Assembly (NCBI GenBank): GCA_001939145.1
Contig: LSRX01000137.1
Span: 835,549-899,548 of the forward strand
DNA: 64,000 nucleotides
Source: Symbiodinium microadriaticum
Lineage: Eukaryota; Sar; Dinophyceae; Suessiales; Symbiodiniaceae
Direction: 5' to 3'
Shown: piece after piece, positions 1-11,399 of the stretch
Numbering within the stretch: position 1 is the first letter of the stretch
How the letters are laid out: each line of letters starts with the position of its first letter
The notes under the pieces: model-generated
The model's database searches: none
Told to the model about the DNA's origin: nothing
The model's input: only the letters and a program-made list of their open reading frames with translations
Position numbers and translations under genes: made by a program

Positions 1-365
1 ACAGGTGCACACTCACAAGCAGAAGAAGCCGCTTGTTGTTCTGAGCTCTCTGCCACATCATTGAGGGCTTTGCCGATCTTGGCCGACTTGTACCTCTGCA
101 TAGTTTGAATCAGCGAGCGAAACGGTTTTGAGCTCTGCACACGACCGATGCCCGTGGCATGTTGTGGTCTACACGTATGCGCTTACACTAGCAGAGTAAT
201 GAATTCAGTCAGAGACAGAGAGAGAGAGAGACCATGTCTTAAGCCTGGAAACAAATACGTCGGCATGCCACCACCGGCTCGATTGTTGCCTCGCCAAGCA
301 ACACCGTGTCCGAGAACGGCACTCGCACCTGCCTGGCTACGAGTAGCATGCTTGAATGTTCGATT

Positions 366-3300
366 TCCGTGGCCTTTCAGGTCATCGAGCACATCCTCAC
401 ACAAAGTGAAGTCTGCAAGCCCTCCACTCTGTTCCAGAGAGGCCACCATCCTCGGACTCCGCTAAACTGCAGTTGCCAAAGACGGTGGGCCATCAGCTCG
501 ACAACGAAGACATGCTTGTGAAGATTCATTTTGGGAAGCTCTGGATGTAGATTGATACTGTGCAGGAAAGTAAGCGGGGATTGCCACAGAAAGCAGGTTC
601 GTTGGTTGCTTGACGGTGCAAGCTCACGAATTCGCCGAGGCGCTGATCTCGCAGTGGCACGAAGTTTCGGTCATAGAAAAAGAAAAGCTTCCTTGGAATA
701 TGCATAGGCTACATATGGCAGTGCGCAATGTCCAACGCAACTGCTGCGAATGCAAGCCCACCAATTGCCATCTCAGCGTCATCTCATGCCATTACAGAAA
801 CTCGAAGAGCATTGCCACAGCGTGCGGGGCGGGCAAACCAGGCTTGCGTGCTGGATCGTGCTAGATGCTGGACTGTCACCATGACAACTCGGCAGGCCTA
901 GCAACTGCATCCATTCTCGCCATCTGAACACTGAGCACGGCTTTTGGACTTCACAGTTACAGCAGCTGCTGTACTGATCACGGCACAAGATCAAGAACTG
1001 AAACGCCACATCTGTCAAGCACCGGAGCACGCAAGAAGCAGGCCTCGATCTCGTAGCCATTGGTAGCTGCCAAGTTCTTCCCAATGGCAATGGACTCCAT
1101 GTAGCCGATCAAGCATGCAGACCTGAGCGGAACAGGACTCGCAACTTGAGACCTGGTCGTTTCCGTTTGCACGAAGATCACGAAGGCCCTGGCATTGCAG
1201 TTCCGACGACGGTGGGGATCTTGTCCAGTTGCCAGCTGCCGATCTCAGGAGCACATAGCTACTGTAGACTCATGGACTAGAAGACACACGAGCTTTCTGA
1301 GTGCAGGTTGATGAGCTCTGGGTGTTCGACACTTATTGGAAACAAGCCCGAGGGAATCTCCCCAACCTGGCAGGAATGACACTAGAAAATTGATGAAGGC
1401 CGCAGCAAAGAATTACAGGGGGGTGAACGTACTTGACGTGGTACTTTTCGCTCATATCCGGCCACCTCACATGCGCCCAAGCTTTGGATTCAGACAACGG
1501 TTGCTTGTGAGAAGAGAGCTCTGCTTCTGAGAGCAGCACGCCCATATCAGCACGGTTCCAGCGACGCAACTGATTAAGGGGCCTGAGGAGATGGATTGAC
1601 AGTCTGACTGTGACTAAGACATCCCAATGTTCACATACTGAGAAAGAGGCCCATGGGAGCCAGCATCTTCAGCCGTCGGTACCTGCATTGCGCACAGCAT
1701 CTTGTAAGTTCTGAGAGTAGCTCGGAGCACCTTGCTGCAATTTGCTTGTTGCTGATCAAGTAGGCCAACCAAAGAACTCCCAAGAGCAGGGGCATCCTGA
1801 TCACGGACGAATCAAGCTAAAGTCCACACAGACTAGTGACTAGAGTGCTTGTGGCACAACGCATCTTGCCCGTTGGCAAGACCATGTTCACACCAGGGGT
1901 CGGCTTCGTTTCCTGGATATTCATGGCGACCTGGGTGCACAGGACCCATTGAATCTCTACTTGCAAAATCCTGACCGTAACGAAGCCTGTGGAATCCTAG
2001 ACGAATGCGTAAGAACCAACATGCGGCAGCAGACAGTGAAAGGGAAATGGACGAAATGGATTCGACTGGTCACTCACCGATCATGGTAGAAATGGCGACC
2101 AAAAATGGAAGCAGGCAGGTAAGATGGGGACCTTCTAGAAAGCAATGCCTCCTTTTAGTGTAATTATGACGGGAAACAAGGCTTCTGCTGCTAAAATGTG
2201 GAAAGGCTCGAAGACACGGCTTTTCAGTGAATACGACGCATTTCGGCAGACTCTCAAATAGGCCTGCCCTGAGCATGGTGTGGGCTGGAAGAAGGCTTAA
2301 TATAATTCAGGTGATGTGATTGATGACAGCTGCAGCTTCCACCAAATACGGTGCGGAAAAACAAGATCTCCGCTAATTGGCTGCCGCAAGTTCGGAGAGC
2401 GTGCTTCTCAAAAGCGTCGGGGAGCCTGCAATAACATGTAGAGCGTTAGAATGCGACAGAATTGTTGGCATTCCGTGAATTCGAAATTCGAGTTGCCAAT
2501 GATAAAAGCGATGATGCTCATTGACCGTCCTGGCGGCTACGAGTGTCGGGATGAAGAGCTCTTGTAAACTCAAAAGAAGATGGTGTATTACATGCCTCAA
2601 ATATGCCTGCGGACACTCTCGGCTGCTATTGCATTAGGAAGCATAAAACAAACACTTGACTGGTGTGGTTTCATCCTGCAGCCCTACCTGCCAGCTCTGG
2701 CTGTCCGGGAGTATGGTTTCGAAGCCAAATGTGTCGCAAATTTGAGCTTTCTGTGACTTCATGAGTGTGGAAAGTGAGCTTGGCAAAGTTTAACAGGGCG
2801 CGAGGCCACGCTCCCTCGCTCAGGACCAGTTCTGGCCGGGTCCCCTCTTAGTACGGCGTATTTGCAAGCCGAGTGCTGGACAGGCCTGAAAAGCTTCCCC
2901 TGAGTCATTACGGCATATTTAATTGCAGCAGCAGTTGCTGGGCAGGCTCGAAAACAAGGCTTGAACTCAAAACCAGTTTTGGACGGCCTCGAAAACAATG
3001 CTTCGACTAAATAGGGCGTGTTGAGGCCAGTTCTGGACGAGCCTGAAAACACACTTTCAGGGCACCCCCCGGCAGCCTGAAAACAGTCGGGGACTTTTGC
3101 TTTAAGGCAGACATATGCAAACAATTAGGATGCTTGGGGTGCCACGACTTTCATCCGAAATTCAGCTCATGTGGCTAAATACACGAAAGCACATAGAAAA
3201 GTTGACTGCTACGGTAACATGCTCCTAGAGTTTATGCCAGGCCAGCACTTCAGCAAAACTGGTCTGCTTCATTCCTGAAACCATGCCGCTAATTCGGACA

Positions 3301-4683
3301 AAGGATTGGACAACAGCGCTCGTTCCGTTCCGGCGCAAAGATTGACAGAGACCCCGGACTGAACACCACGGGTCCGGGCCCCCTTTTATAGCAGACTCCG
3401 GGAATCCTTCGATAAAATGATCAGAACCACAAGCTCAGGCTGCCGCGTTGATGATTGTGTCGTAAATGTACTGGGACTTCGGAATGTCGTAGCCCAACAT
3501 GTACCTTTGGAGAAGTGGCGCTGAGGCGGTCCACCTTGTAAGGGTTTGGGGCACTTCAGCTGGCTGAGGCCGATGATGATGGCGGCGCCACTGGTAAATC
3601 CACTGATGACCTTGTGCTAGGAGCCGATCCCTCCGTCCTCTTCACCCCGCCTTTTCAAAATTTGCTCCAAGGCCAAGACTGGATGGCCTAGAAATGTGAC
3701 CAGAAAACCCAGCTTCAGAATGCTCGCCGCAACCTGCATTCGTGCAACTTCGGAGTGCAGAAGCCACACTTTCAAAATGTTCAAAGGAGCCGTGTCCAGC
3801 TATGCGTGTGCCTGCATCACACCGACCAGCGCAGCTGCAAGGCAAGCAAGGCCAACGTACTCGCTGGTGCACACCTGGGCCGCAGCGATGCGCAGCCCAC
3901 CCCGATGCCCCTCTGATCCCTCTCTCTGCCTCGTACTGTGCCTTGCCGGCAACATTGCACTCCTCAGCTCTCGAAGCCCGAAGTTGCCCAGTACTCTGTG
4001 AGGTTTCCTCTTCGGTCCCTGGCCGGCCCGAGGCTTCCGTTGAGGCCGGCTTCGATGAGAAGCGACACCTCGAAGCCAAGCCGGAAGAGAGGACCCGGAG
4101 TGACCCGGAGTGAGTTCGGAAGCCGAGATCTGCGCCATGGCCACGGGACCCACGGCCAGCTGCCGGCTCTGGCCAAACAAGGCATAGACGAGCGTGGGCA
4201 CCTGGGACGCTGCGCACCCCTCTGCACTTTTTCGCCCCCCTCCCCCCCGTTTCGGCCACGCTGAGATGTCAACGCAAGCCGAGTACATGCCATTGATGTA
4301 TGGAAGCCCTCATTGCTTACAAGAGCCATCGATGTCGGGACAGCTTACGCAGCATGACGTGGTGTCGCCTGCGATTGCTCCGTACGACATGCTCTGCGGA
4401 ATCACCATGACACCGACCTGAGTCACCAAAGGACTGCAGAGACACCGCTGACGTAGAGGGAAAACCGGCTAGCACCGTGCCATACCTGGGGCGCAAGATA
4501 CCCGCCGTATAGGAGAGCGAGAGCAAGGGGTAGAGGGAGGGAGAAAAGAAGCTAGACGCGGGCAGACAGCAGTCTGCCGGGCAGGCAGGCAGGCAGGCAG
4601 ACAGAAAGATCGTCTCTGCTGTGCGCGCTGAAGGTTCATTTGGCCCCAAGCCGTCAGACCAGCCACGAGGTCAGCACGAATCT
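366..4683 (-). CDS. SLC26/SulP family anion transporter (multi-exon)
   Basis: Membrane transporter of the SulP/SLC26 family, which carries sulfate or other anions. Minus-strand exons in protein order: 4683-4652 (IRADLVAGLT), 4417-4369 (VGVMVIPQSMSYGAIAG, the family signature), 4308-4274 (GLPYINGMYSAC), 4201-4124 (VYALFGQSRQLAVGPVA), 4068-4024, 3874-3812, 3733-3680 (LKLGFLVTFLGHP), 3610-3555 (SGFTSGAAIIIGLSQLK), 3504-3444, 1796-1746, 1682-1639 (YRRLKMLAPMGLFLS), 1122-1044 (GYMESIAIGKNLAATNGYEI). Consecutive exons join in frame. A short exon at 395-366 (DVLDDLKGHG) resembles the helix of the C-terminal STAS domain. Eight of the twelve donors are GC. The start codon, the exons between 3444 and 1796, and those between 1044 and 395 were not placed. 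Family assignment is firm; substrate and full exon set are not. Confidence 0.9.
2851..3060. repeat. Degenerate tandem repeat, unit about 50-60 bases
   Basis: Three to four diverged units occur in a row, each with a TACGGCRTATTT-like start and/or a GCTGGACAGGCCTGAAAA-like end (near 2851, 2909, 2970 and 3012). It lies inside a large unplaced intron region of the SLC26 gene. An apparent 121-codon minus-strand ORF runs across it but reads through the repeat and is not believed. Confidence 0.6.
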
Positions 4684-4786
4684 GGATGCGGCCACACATC
4701 GGTGTCTCTACAGAACCCGTTGGCGACTTATTCGCTCCATGCTCCCACCTTGTGGAAGGTGAGCTCTGGCACCCACTGGAGGATCG

Positions 4787-5281
4787 TCACGATCTGAGAA
4801 CTTCTGAACTAAGACTGGAAGATTGTTGGCACCTCTGCTGCCTCTGCTTCACAAAAGCTATGCCTTGCTCATTTTGTCCAGCATGGTCTGCTCTCTCCGC
4901 GGCCTGCAGAACATGCAGCACCGTCGTGGTTTGCTCCAGCTTCAAGTCCGGCACGTCGACGAGTTGAAAATCTTGCCCAGTCTTATGAAAAACTTGCGCC
5001 GCCCTACGGGAAACCACGGCAAACTCGGACTTGCACACGAAACAACCGAAGGACTCTGCCAGAAGCGGTGGAACAGCCAGTCGCACAGAGAAGATGGTAC
5101 AATGGTTCCACAAGTCTTCGAAGAGTGAACTCTCCTTGCTCTCAAGGCATTCAACATGAAACTCAATGGTTCCCCAGCCAAGACCTGGCCTCCTCGGCTT
5201 TGCCTTCGGCGTGGCGCTATCCTTAGGAGGGCAAAGCAAACTAACCAGAACGAAACTCAACACTTCTAAAGCGATGGCCAT
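4787..5281 (-). CDS. Hypothetical protein, exon(s) within a 164-codon ORF
   Basis: A 164-codon minus-strand frame opens with ATG at 5281-5279 and has protein-like composition, notably the segments PGLGWGTIEFHVECLESK and FEDLWNHCTIFSVRLAVPP, with a hydrophobic start (VLSFVLVSLLC). It lies just upstream of the first recognised SLC26 exon (4683), so it could be 5' sequence of that gene or the end of a separate gene; its sequence does not resemble an SLC26 N terminus. Given the short exons in this genome, part of the frame may be intron. No family recognised. Confidence 0.4.
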   Translation of the reverse strand: MAIALEVLSFVLVSLLCPPKDSATPKAKPRRPGLGWGTIEFHVECLESKESSLFEDLWNHCTIFSVRLAVPPLLAESFGCFVCKSEFAVVSRRAAQVFHKTGQDFQLVDVPDLKLEQTTTVLHVLQAAERADHAGQNEQGIAFVKQRQQRCQQSSSLSSEVLRS

Positions 5282-5499
5282 TCATCATGCAAACCCTCGT
5301 TCGGAAAAGTACCAATATACCAAGTCTCATCCACAACACCATTCAGGGAGTCGACACCTTAGCTGGCCACCTTCCCTCCCATCACAAAGGTCAGAGCAAC
5401 CGTGGCTTCGACAGGATCGCAGACATGCTTTCAGTGGATTGCTTATGAGCTGGCGCTCCTGGCACACAGCATCACAGCGTCCCTCGAGCTGGGTTGATG

Positions 5500-5790
5500 A
5501 AGGCTTCCCTTCCACGGGCTCCTGCAGGATCTCGCGCTGCTCTTTGGTAGTATCTTCAGAGCAGGTGGTGATCTCTATGGACTCGCCCTGGCACTGTGCC
5601 GGCCACACAGACTGCAGTGAATCTCTGGCTACTTTCCAAGTACACGAACACTTCTCGACGCCCTATGACTCTATGACCCTTCGGTCACCTTCTCCATTTT
5701 GCCAATGAAAACTTCGTCATGCTTCCATCGAGGTTCGATCCTTGGTGCAAGCTTCCATGTCGTTTCGCCAAACATCTCCACCCCCTGGGG
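5500..5790 (-). CDS. Hypothetical gene, two probable exons
   Basis: Two minus-strand segments read well. One (about 5790-5688) gives TTWKLAPRIEPRWKHDEV followed by FIGKMEKVTEG. The other starts after an AG|G acceptor near 5592 and gives GESIEITTCSEDTTKEQ, continuing REILQEPVEGKPSSTQ. Both are charged and free of stops, and the second is bounded by a typical acceptor of this genome. They may belong with the 5281-4787 frame as one gene. Function unknown. Confidence 0.4.
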
Positions 5791-6399
5791 TACACACCCA
5801 CTCCCAATCGCAACTCCATGCATGCCGGCCATGGCTGCAGGATTCTGTTCCGAAACTGCCGCGATTCGCTGCTCGTTTGCATGTATGAGGCTATCTGCGT
5901 CTCTGCTTCTGCTAGCCGGTGTGGCTTAGAAAGACAACACATTTGCTCCATGGTAGGGCCAGCGCGGCTGTGCAGAGCTTGAAAGGGCGGAAGATACGGC
6001 AAGGAGCGGCTGCTAGGAGGGGCTGCAGAGGGGCCGAGATGCAACAAGGAGATTTGGCAGCACTGCTTCTCGTACAGTATTCTCGCTGCTCCGAACCACT
6101 CGAGCATCCATGGGCGCAAAGTGCAGCGAGGCAGCGTTGGCCAAGCTGCTTTCTGCGCAGATCTATGTACAAAGGTGGAAATGGCCCACAGAGTTTGCAG
6201 GCCCTTTCTCATCGCTATGACAGCTATGATCTGCCGTCTCATGCTGCGAGGGCGTGGCTCAGCATCAGGGTGAAGTATACATTTTGTATGTGTATATATC
6301 TACACCCATAAGTATGAGTGATGAAAGAGACAAACTCGACCAACATACATACACTATGATAACTGCACAAGGCATCTGAGAAGTCCACAATGTGCCTGA

Positions 6400-7000
6400 C
6401 ACGGAGACCCATAGATTAAATTAGGTTGGATTAGATAAGATGAGATTAAACCAGACAGGTCAGGCTAGGACCTAGGTAAGATTGGATGAGATTAAACTAC
6501 TGGTAGATTAGACTAGTGAGATTAGACCAGCCAGACAACAAGATAGATCGGTAGACAGATAGGACAGGCAGATAGACAGATTGACAGACAAACACACCGA
6601 CAGGCGGATGGACAGTTAGAAGCTAGAATCAGGTGGGTAGTTAGTCGTTGGGATAGCAAGATACTAGTTCGGATACATCGGGAAGACAGGATAGCTGGAA
6701 TGGACTTCGCAAATACCTTAAGCATTGTGAAGTTGCGGTGCAGGATCGGAGATCCACAGCGAACCAGCCGCCTGCGAAACAATAGGAGCGAGATGGGACA
6801 CGTAGGACATATATTCTACAGATAGGATAGATAGCACAGATAGGATAGATACTATATTGTAGGATAGATAGGATGGGGTACATTAGGACAGATAGAATAG
6901 AATGGATAGATAGATAGACAGATAGATAGAAAGGTGGACAGGCAGGCAGACAGACAAGCTGATAGATAGACAAGCAAACGGGCAGACGCAAGAACCCGTC
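6400..7000. repeat. Degenerate GATA/GACA/GATT microsatellite region
   Basis: Interspersed GATA, GACA, GGAT and AGATTA units run from about 6400 to 7000 (densest at 6536-6615 and 6784-6985). The stretch around 6620-6780 is less repetitive. No coding signal is seen. Apparent short minus-strand ORFs rich in serine, leucine, isoleucine and cysteine here are simple translations of the repeat. Confidence 0.8.
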
Positions 7001-7544
7001 AAGTTCGAAACGAAACGCGATGGAATCTAGCAGAATCTAGCATAGACTCAACCCTCAGCTTGGGAATGGGGCGTCCGAGGTTTTCAAGTGCGAAGAGCTG
7101 GGTTTCGGCAATCGATATTTTTCTACATTATCATCGTCGTGAACTTCTGCAAGTCTGGCATGCCATCCTCATCGTCTTCGTCTGAATCCTCGGCAAATGG
7201 TGCGAGGAATGGATGTTGGCTTTATCGCGAAGTCCACAAAAAAAAAGTTCTAAGGAGAGTGAGCCATGCCATAGGGAGCCAGCCTGCACCTGGCTTTCAA
7301 CCGATGTCTGACACATGAGGATTTCTCACAATTACCTTCTCCCGGTTGTGGAGACCCCCCCAAACAAAAAAAATCCAACGCCCAAGGCCCAAGGACTTTT
7401 GAGTTGCACAAGAGGAAGTCTCTGGTAGGTACGAGAACCTAACTAAGATAAATAAGTTGAGAGGAGAGGAGCGGGCATGTCCATGTGAATCGTCTCCGAG
7501 AGCTTCTTCTCGGAGATCTTCGCCTCACTACCTGGGCCGCAACT

Positions 7545-8210
7545 AGGCCGGGCGGCTGCATTCGCCACGCTTTGACAGTTCACCAAACGACCCTCGCAAC
7601 GCTACCACAAGCCCAAGCCAGTAGCAATAAGAGCACAAAGCGCCACCGAGCAGCCTGAGCCCGAAACACATTCCCGTTCGCAGCTCTGCTCCCCGGCGAA
7701 AAACACTGATGACATGCACCGGGTCTCCAGCTTCTCACGCGCCTTGTCTTTGGTCTGCTGGATCTTTTCCTTCACCTCCGTATGCTTGGATGCATCCAGA
7801 AGAGAGACTATGCGACCACCGAAGCTTGCGTTGCCTGCCTTTGCAGCCGCCCTCTCAGCGGCTAGCTTGGCCACATGCTTTGCCAAGCCTCGCCTGGAGT
7901 ATATCTCAGCACGACGGCACGACGAATGCACCTTGCACATGGAGAAAAGGTCCAGGTCCCTGGCTTATTTTGTTCGCCCTTCGGCATCTTGATCATCGCA
8001 TTGTAAACCATGCTCTCTGTTACCTTAGCATTGACAGCGGTGCCTCTAGGTGCTAAGATTCACCACATCTCACCGCTCCTCGTAGTCGAATACTTCCGCT
8101 TTCAATGAGTCTCCAACTTGCCAAAAGCACGTCCGCTCTTGAGGCTGGTGCCGCCCACACAAAGCCCAGTGGTCCACCCAAGCCTCCAGCATTTGCACGT
8201 TGATCCCAGA
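7545..8210 (-). CDS. Hypothetical protein with helical segment and hydrophobic tail
   Basis: Exon 8210-8074 reads SGINVQMLEAWVDHWALCGR, continues HQPQERTCFWQVGDSLKAEV and FDYEER, and ends at a GT donor. Exon 7893-7720, after an AG|G acceptor, reads GLAKHVAKLAAERAAAKAG, then GGRIVSLLDASKHTEVKEK and IQQTKDKAREKLETR: alanine- and lysine-rich, probably helical. It ends at a GT donor (CCCG|GTGC). A last segment after AG|G near 7657 carries a hydrophobic stretch in either of two frames (ALCALIATGLGLW or GGALCSYCYWLGLVVALR), suggesting a C-terminal membrane anchor. That the first exon belongs to the same gene is a guess. No family recognised. Confidence 0.5.
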
Positions 8211-8438
8211 CTTGCTGCGAACACCCGGGGCGTTGGCGCAACTTCAGAAGGCGAAGGCTCTCGTCGTGATCTTCAGCAATGGCGGGTGTGCTAGCTGCTA
8301 AGCTTGCAGTTCTGGCTGTCGCTACATCAGAAGCTTCTCGGAGTATTGATCTTGAAGCTTATTGACAAATGACAAAAGCGTGCCTCGAGAACATGCGCCG
8401 CTGTGCGCTGTGCGAACCATTACGAATGATGAGATGGC

Positions 8439-8774
8439 CATATGGCAGGAGAATGGCACTTGCTGGCCCGAGGTGAGACAGGCTGCAAGCATTACGTCCT
8501 GAAGCTCAGTGCCGGCTGGTCTTGTCCCCACCACGACGCATGGAAGTGCAAAGGGTGGGAAAGATTGCAGCCACTTCTGCTATATCGCGACAGCGGATCG
8601 TGTGAGCTGCGACCACGCAGTCGATTGAAGATGGCTGCTATATGCCAGGAGAATGGCACTTGCTGGCCCGAGGTGAGACAGGCTGCAAGCATTATGTCCT
8701 GAAGCTCGGTGCCGGCTGGTCTTGTCCCCACCGCGATGCATGGAAGTGCAAAGGGCGGGAAAGATTGCAGCCAC
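8439..8774. repeat. Direct duplication of about 136 bases, offset 200
   Basis: Bases 8439-8574 and 8639-8774 are near-identical (a handful of substitutions) at an exact offset of 200. Both copies keep an open plus frame (CKHYVLKLSAGWSCPH in one, CKHYVLKLGAGWSCPH in the other) as well as open minus frames. No family is recognised; it may be a duplicated exon or only a local duplication. Confidence 0.85.
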
Positions 8775-8897
8775 AGTGCAAAGCCCTTCTGTGTTGCCAA
8801 TCCAAAATAGCGGACGGGCATAGAAGCAAAAGGTCGGGAAGGCAGAGCAGTGGCACTGCCCCAAAACAACTCCAAGAGCCAGGTCAACTTAGTCCCC

Positions 8898-8942
8898 CAC
8901 CACTACCACCACCAGCAGCAGCAGCACCACCACCACCACTCC
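8898..8942. repeat. CAC/CAG trinucleotide tract
   Basis: A short impure CCA/CAG microsatellite. No gene assigned. Confidence 0.8.
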
Positions 8943-9531
8943 GCAAAGAAAAAGGCAATAGCCGTTGAGAAAAACTTGTCTGGATGTCTCGGAACTTGAG
9001 TGGCTAAGCGGTACACGTTGTTCAATCGCATGGTAGCGTTGCTAGCCGGCGACCAGGGTTGTCCGGGAGAACTTAGCTCCTACATCCACTGGCCTCCTCT
9101 CATAGCGCCATTGCTTCGACGCTGCACTATACTTCACACAAAGGCCGTTCTCTACTTGCGGAGGTTCCCTCCGTTCAAGCATGACCGAGGACCATGCCCG
9201 GCAGGCGAGCGTAGTCGAGGACGCTGTAGCCTTTCCGGGCAGCACACGCACCCAAACCCTCAACCAGACAAGACGTCCCAGCCGCCTCGTGCGTCCTTGA
9301 TGTATATTCCCTCGGCACTTGGCTGCAACAGATGCAATCGCTTGCCCGCTGGGGGGCAAGGCATATCAATTAAATCAGAGTGACACCCGGTGCTCCACGC
9401 GAAGTCTCAGGCGCAAGCCAGCCAACTTCGTCGGCGGGTCATGGCTTCCAAAGCCGCGTCCAAAATCTGAGCAGGGCGGAACAGCCGTGACTGATGGAAC
9501 GAGGGTTGCTTCGGCCCCTCTTTGAAAGAGC

Positions 9532-9970
9532 CTGGAAGCGGCGCAGTTCAATGGCATAGTGGGCACAGGTTGCGCCATTGATGTCCTGACAGCAGGCATG
9601 AGAGCAGGCATCAGTGAGCCCAGGTCCCGCAAGTGGCACGGGATTGGTTCTCACCTGCATGGACGGATCAGCACCAGACTCGAGCAAGAGCCTCCTCGAT
9701 CAGGAGCGTCCGCAAGGCGGTGGGCATCTTAACAAGAGTGATCTTGGGTGCCCCGCGCGCTTGCCACCTTGTTGTTGACGGTAGCCAAGATCAGCGGCGT
9801 CACCTTGTCGTATCAGCAGCATCATGAAGAGTCGTGTCGAAGCTGAGAGTGTATGACTCCACGCTCGTTGAAGATGTCCAGCGGAACTCCAGCTTCAACG
9901 CAGAGCCTGGAGCGAGCACTCCGACTCCGCAGTCTCAGAAGGTTTCTGATGGCGTCTAGAGCTTCTGCAC
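9532..9970 (-). CDS. Ankyrin-repeat protein (partial, several exons)
   Basis: Joined minus-strand exons give ankyrin repeats, a helix-loop-helix module for protein-protein contact. Exon 9970-9937 (AEALDAIRNLL) and exon 9906-9858 (CVEAGVPLDIFNERG) join exon 9803-9768 (VTPLILATVNNK) to make the classic pattern of leucine helix, AG-x-P-x-D turn and G-x-TPL-x-LA. Exon 9691-9655 gives LLLESGADPSMQ and exon 9585-9532 gives DINGATCAHYAIELRRFQ, the start of the next repeat. Acceptors are AG|G; donors are GT (9858, 9655) and GC (9532). The 30 bases between 9936 and 9907 could be a very short intron (GA donor) or an in-frame insertion. Probable 5' exons near 10030-9975 (IRPEQMVTTSSSG) precede it. The ends of the gene were not found and nothing else shows its role. 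Confidence 0.8.
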
Positions 9971-9999
9971 CTGATGAACTCGTAGTCACCATCTGCTCC

Positions 10000-11395
10000 G
10001 GCCTGATCTTTGCATTCGTGAGCAGCTACAGGAATGCTTTCACAAGGCGATCTTCCATGTTGGGTGAGGGCTCTTGCCGGTAGTAACTAGGGCGGGTACC
10101 TCGATGAGCTGCTCCGGCCTTGGCAACACTTTCTAGATTCACGTCGGATGCATCAATCGGCCAGATGCACGGGCAAGAAATGGCAACAAGATCTTTTCGT
10201 GGGCCGGTTATGTCGGTGCCCTTCACCACCTGGGGCAAGTGTCAGAGATCGGATCAGCTCGCAGAATGTGCTGACCTACCGTCGTACGACTGTCGGCAAG
10301 CATGTGTCAAGCCCAGGTGCTGGCGACTTCGCCGTTCTGGATATCAGAAGCATTTAGCGGCGCATGCCGAAGATCTTTAAAGTCAGCAGCACAGCTTGGC
10401 CTGAGACGCCCAACATCAGCCCGCAATGACCCGAACCACTGAGACAATGAGAGACAAGACTCTACCCCACAACCCCACGTCCCAACCCAAAAACCTGAAC
10501 TTTTTGTCCCATCACACCAAAACCCAAAAATTGCCGAAGTGTCCGATGCCGACCCCGCTCTCAATCAAGATGCCGAAGATCGGCTTGGCGGAACTACAAC
10601 AACATGCTGCCAAGTTCTCATCCGCAGCTCAGCATCATGCCGTTCTGTCGAATATGACACACACTTTCCCGGCTGCGGAGGCCAGTACTGTCTCGCCCAT
10701 ATCCCGGTATATACCACATCTCCCCTCGTGCACCCAAAAGTTGGGGAAATCTGAAGCCAGCAATGATGCAAGCGAGTGGCTTCACCGCTGGACACATACG
10801 AACCGAATTCTTGGACGGGAAGGTGTTCAACGCGATGTCCGTACCAGAGACTCCATACCACGATCAAGCGGCACCTAGATGCAGGATATCGATGGACATG
10901 AAATAGTGAAAAAGGGAGACTTCACCCTCATGCTCTTCCTCCTAGTGTCTCACCGTCTCGCACCAGCACCCTGGACGAAAAGCAGAGGCTTGGGCTCAAG
11001 CTCAAAAAGCCGCAGCGATGACTGCAGCAGCCGCAGCAGCACCTGCACGGACCCATAGTGACCCTTCATATTATGGAATGATAGGACATTTCATCAAATT
11101 TCATCTACGGCAGACAACCCTGCACCTCCAGCTCCAGCTGGAGCTCGACGTCCTGCTGCAAGTCTGCAACCTAAGATCAGACTGGAATGTATGCCTGTCG
11201 TGTCATGAAGCCAAGAAGAATGTAAGGTTGGGCACGAAAGGCAAAGACTGCTTGAGTTGCGAGCAAGCAACTTGGATGCACACACTGAAAACAGCGAAGC
11301 TCCGTCTGACCGGGGTGAAGATCTTGCGGGACATAGTTGAAGCAGTGAGGACACAGCTGATGGTTGCGCTGCGTCTCCTCGCCGAGCTGGGGCGG
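10000..11395. other. No firm gene
   Basis: Several short frames on both strands, none recognised. A minus-strand stretch at about 10867-10620 is open in two frames (for example GDVVYTGIWARQYWPPQPGK) but has no clear exon limits. Part of this stretch may hold 5' exons of the ankyrin gene. Confidence 0.4.
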
Positions 11396-11399
11396 GGGT

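Noticed and set aside
3642-4288. Minus-strand ORFs of 205 and 162 codons
   Set aside because: They run through several short SLC26 exons and introns; only the in-frame pieces that match the transporter are real.
5720-5760. tRNA T-loop-like GGTTCGATCC
   Set aside because: No matching acceptor, D or anticodon stems; the bases fit a probable coding exon on the minus strand.
9804-9857. Ankyrin-like TTLHDAADTT in the minus strand
   Set aside because: It lies out of frame between two exons that join perfectly without it (NERG + VTPLILAT), so it is intronic coincidence.
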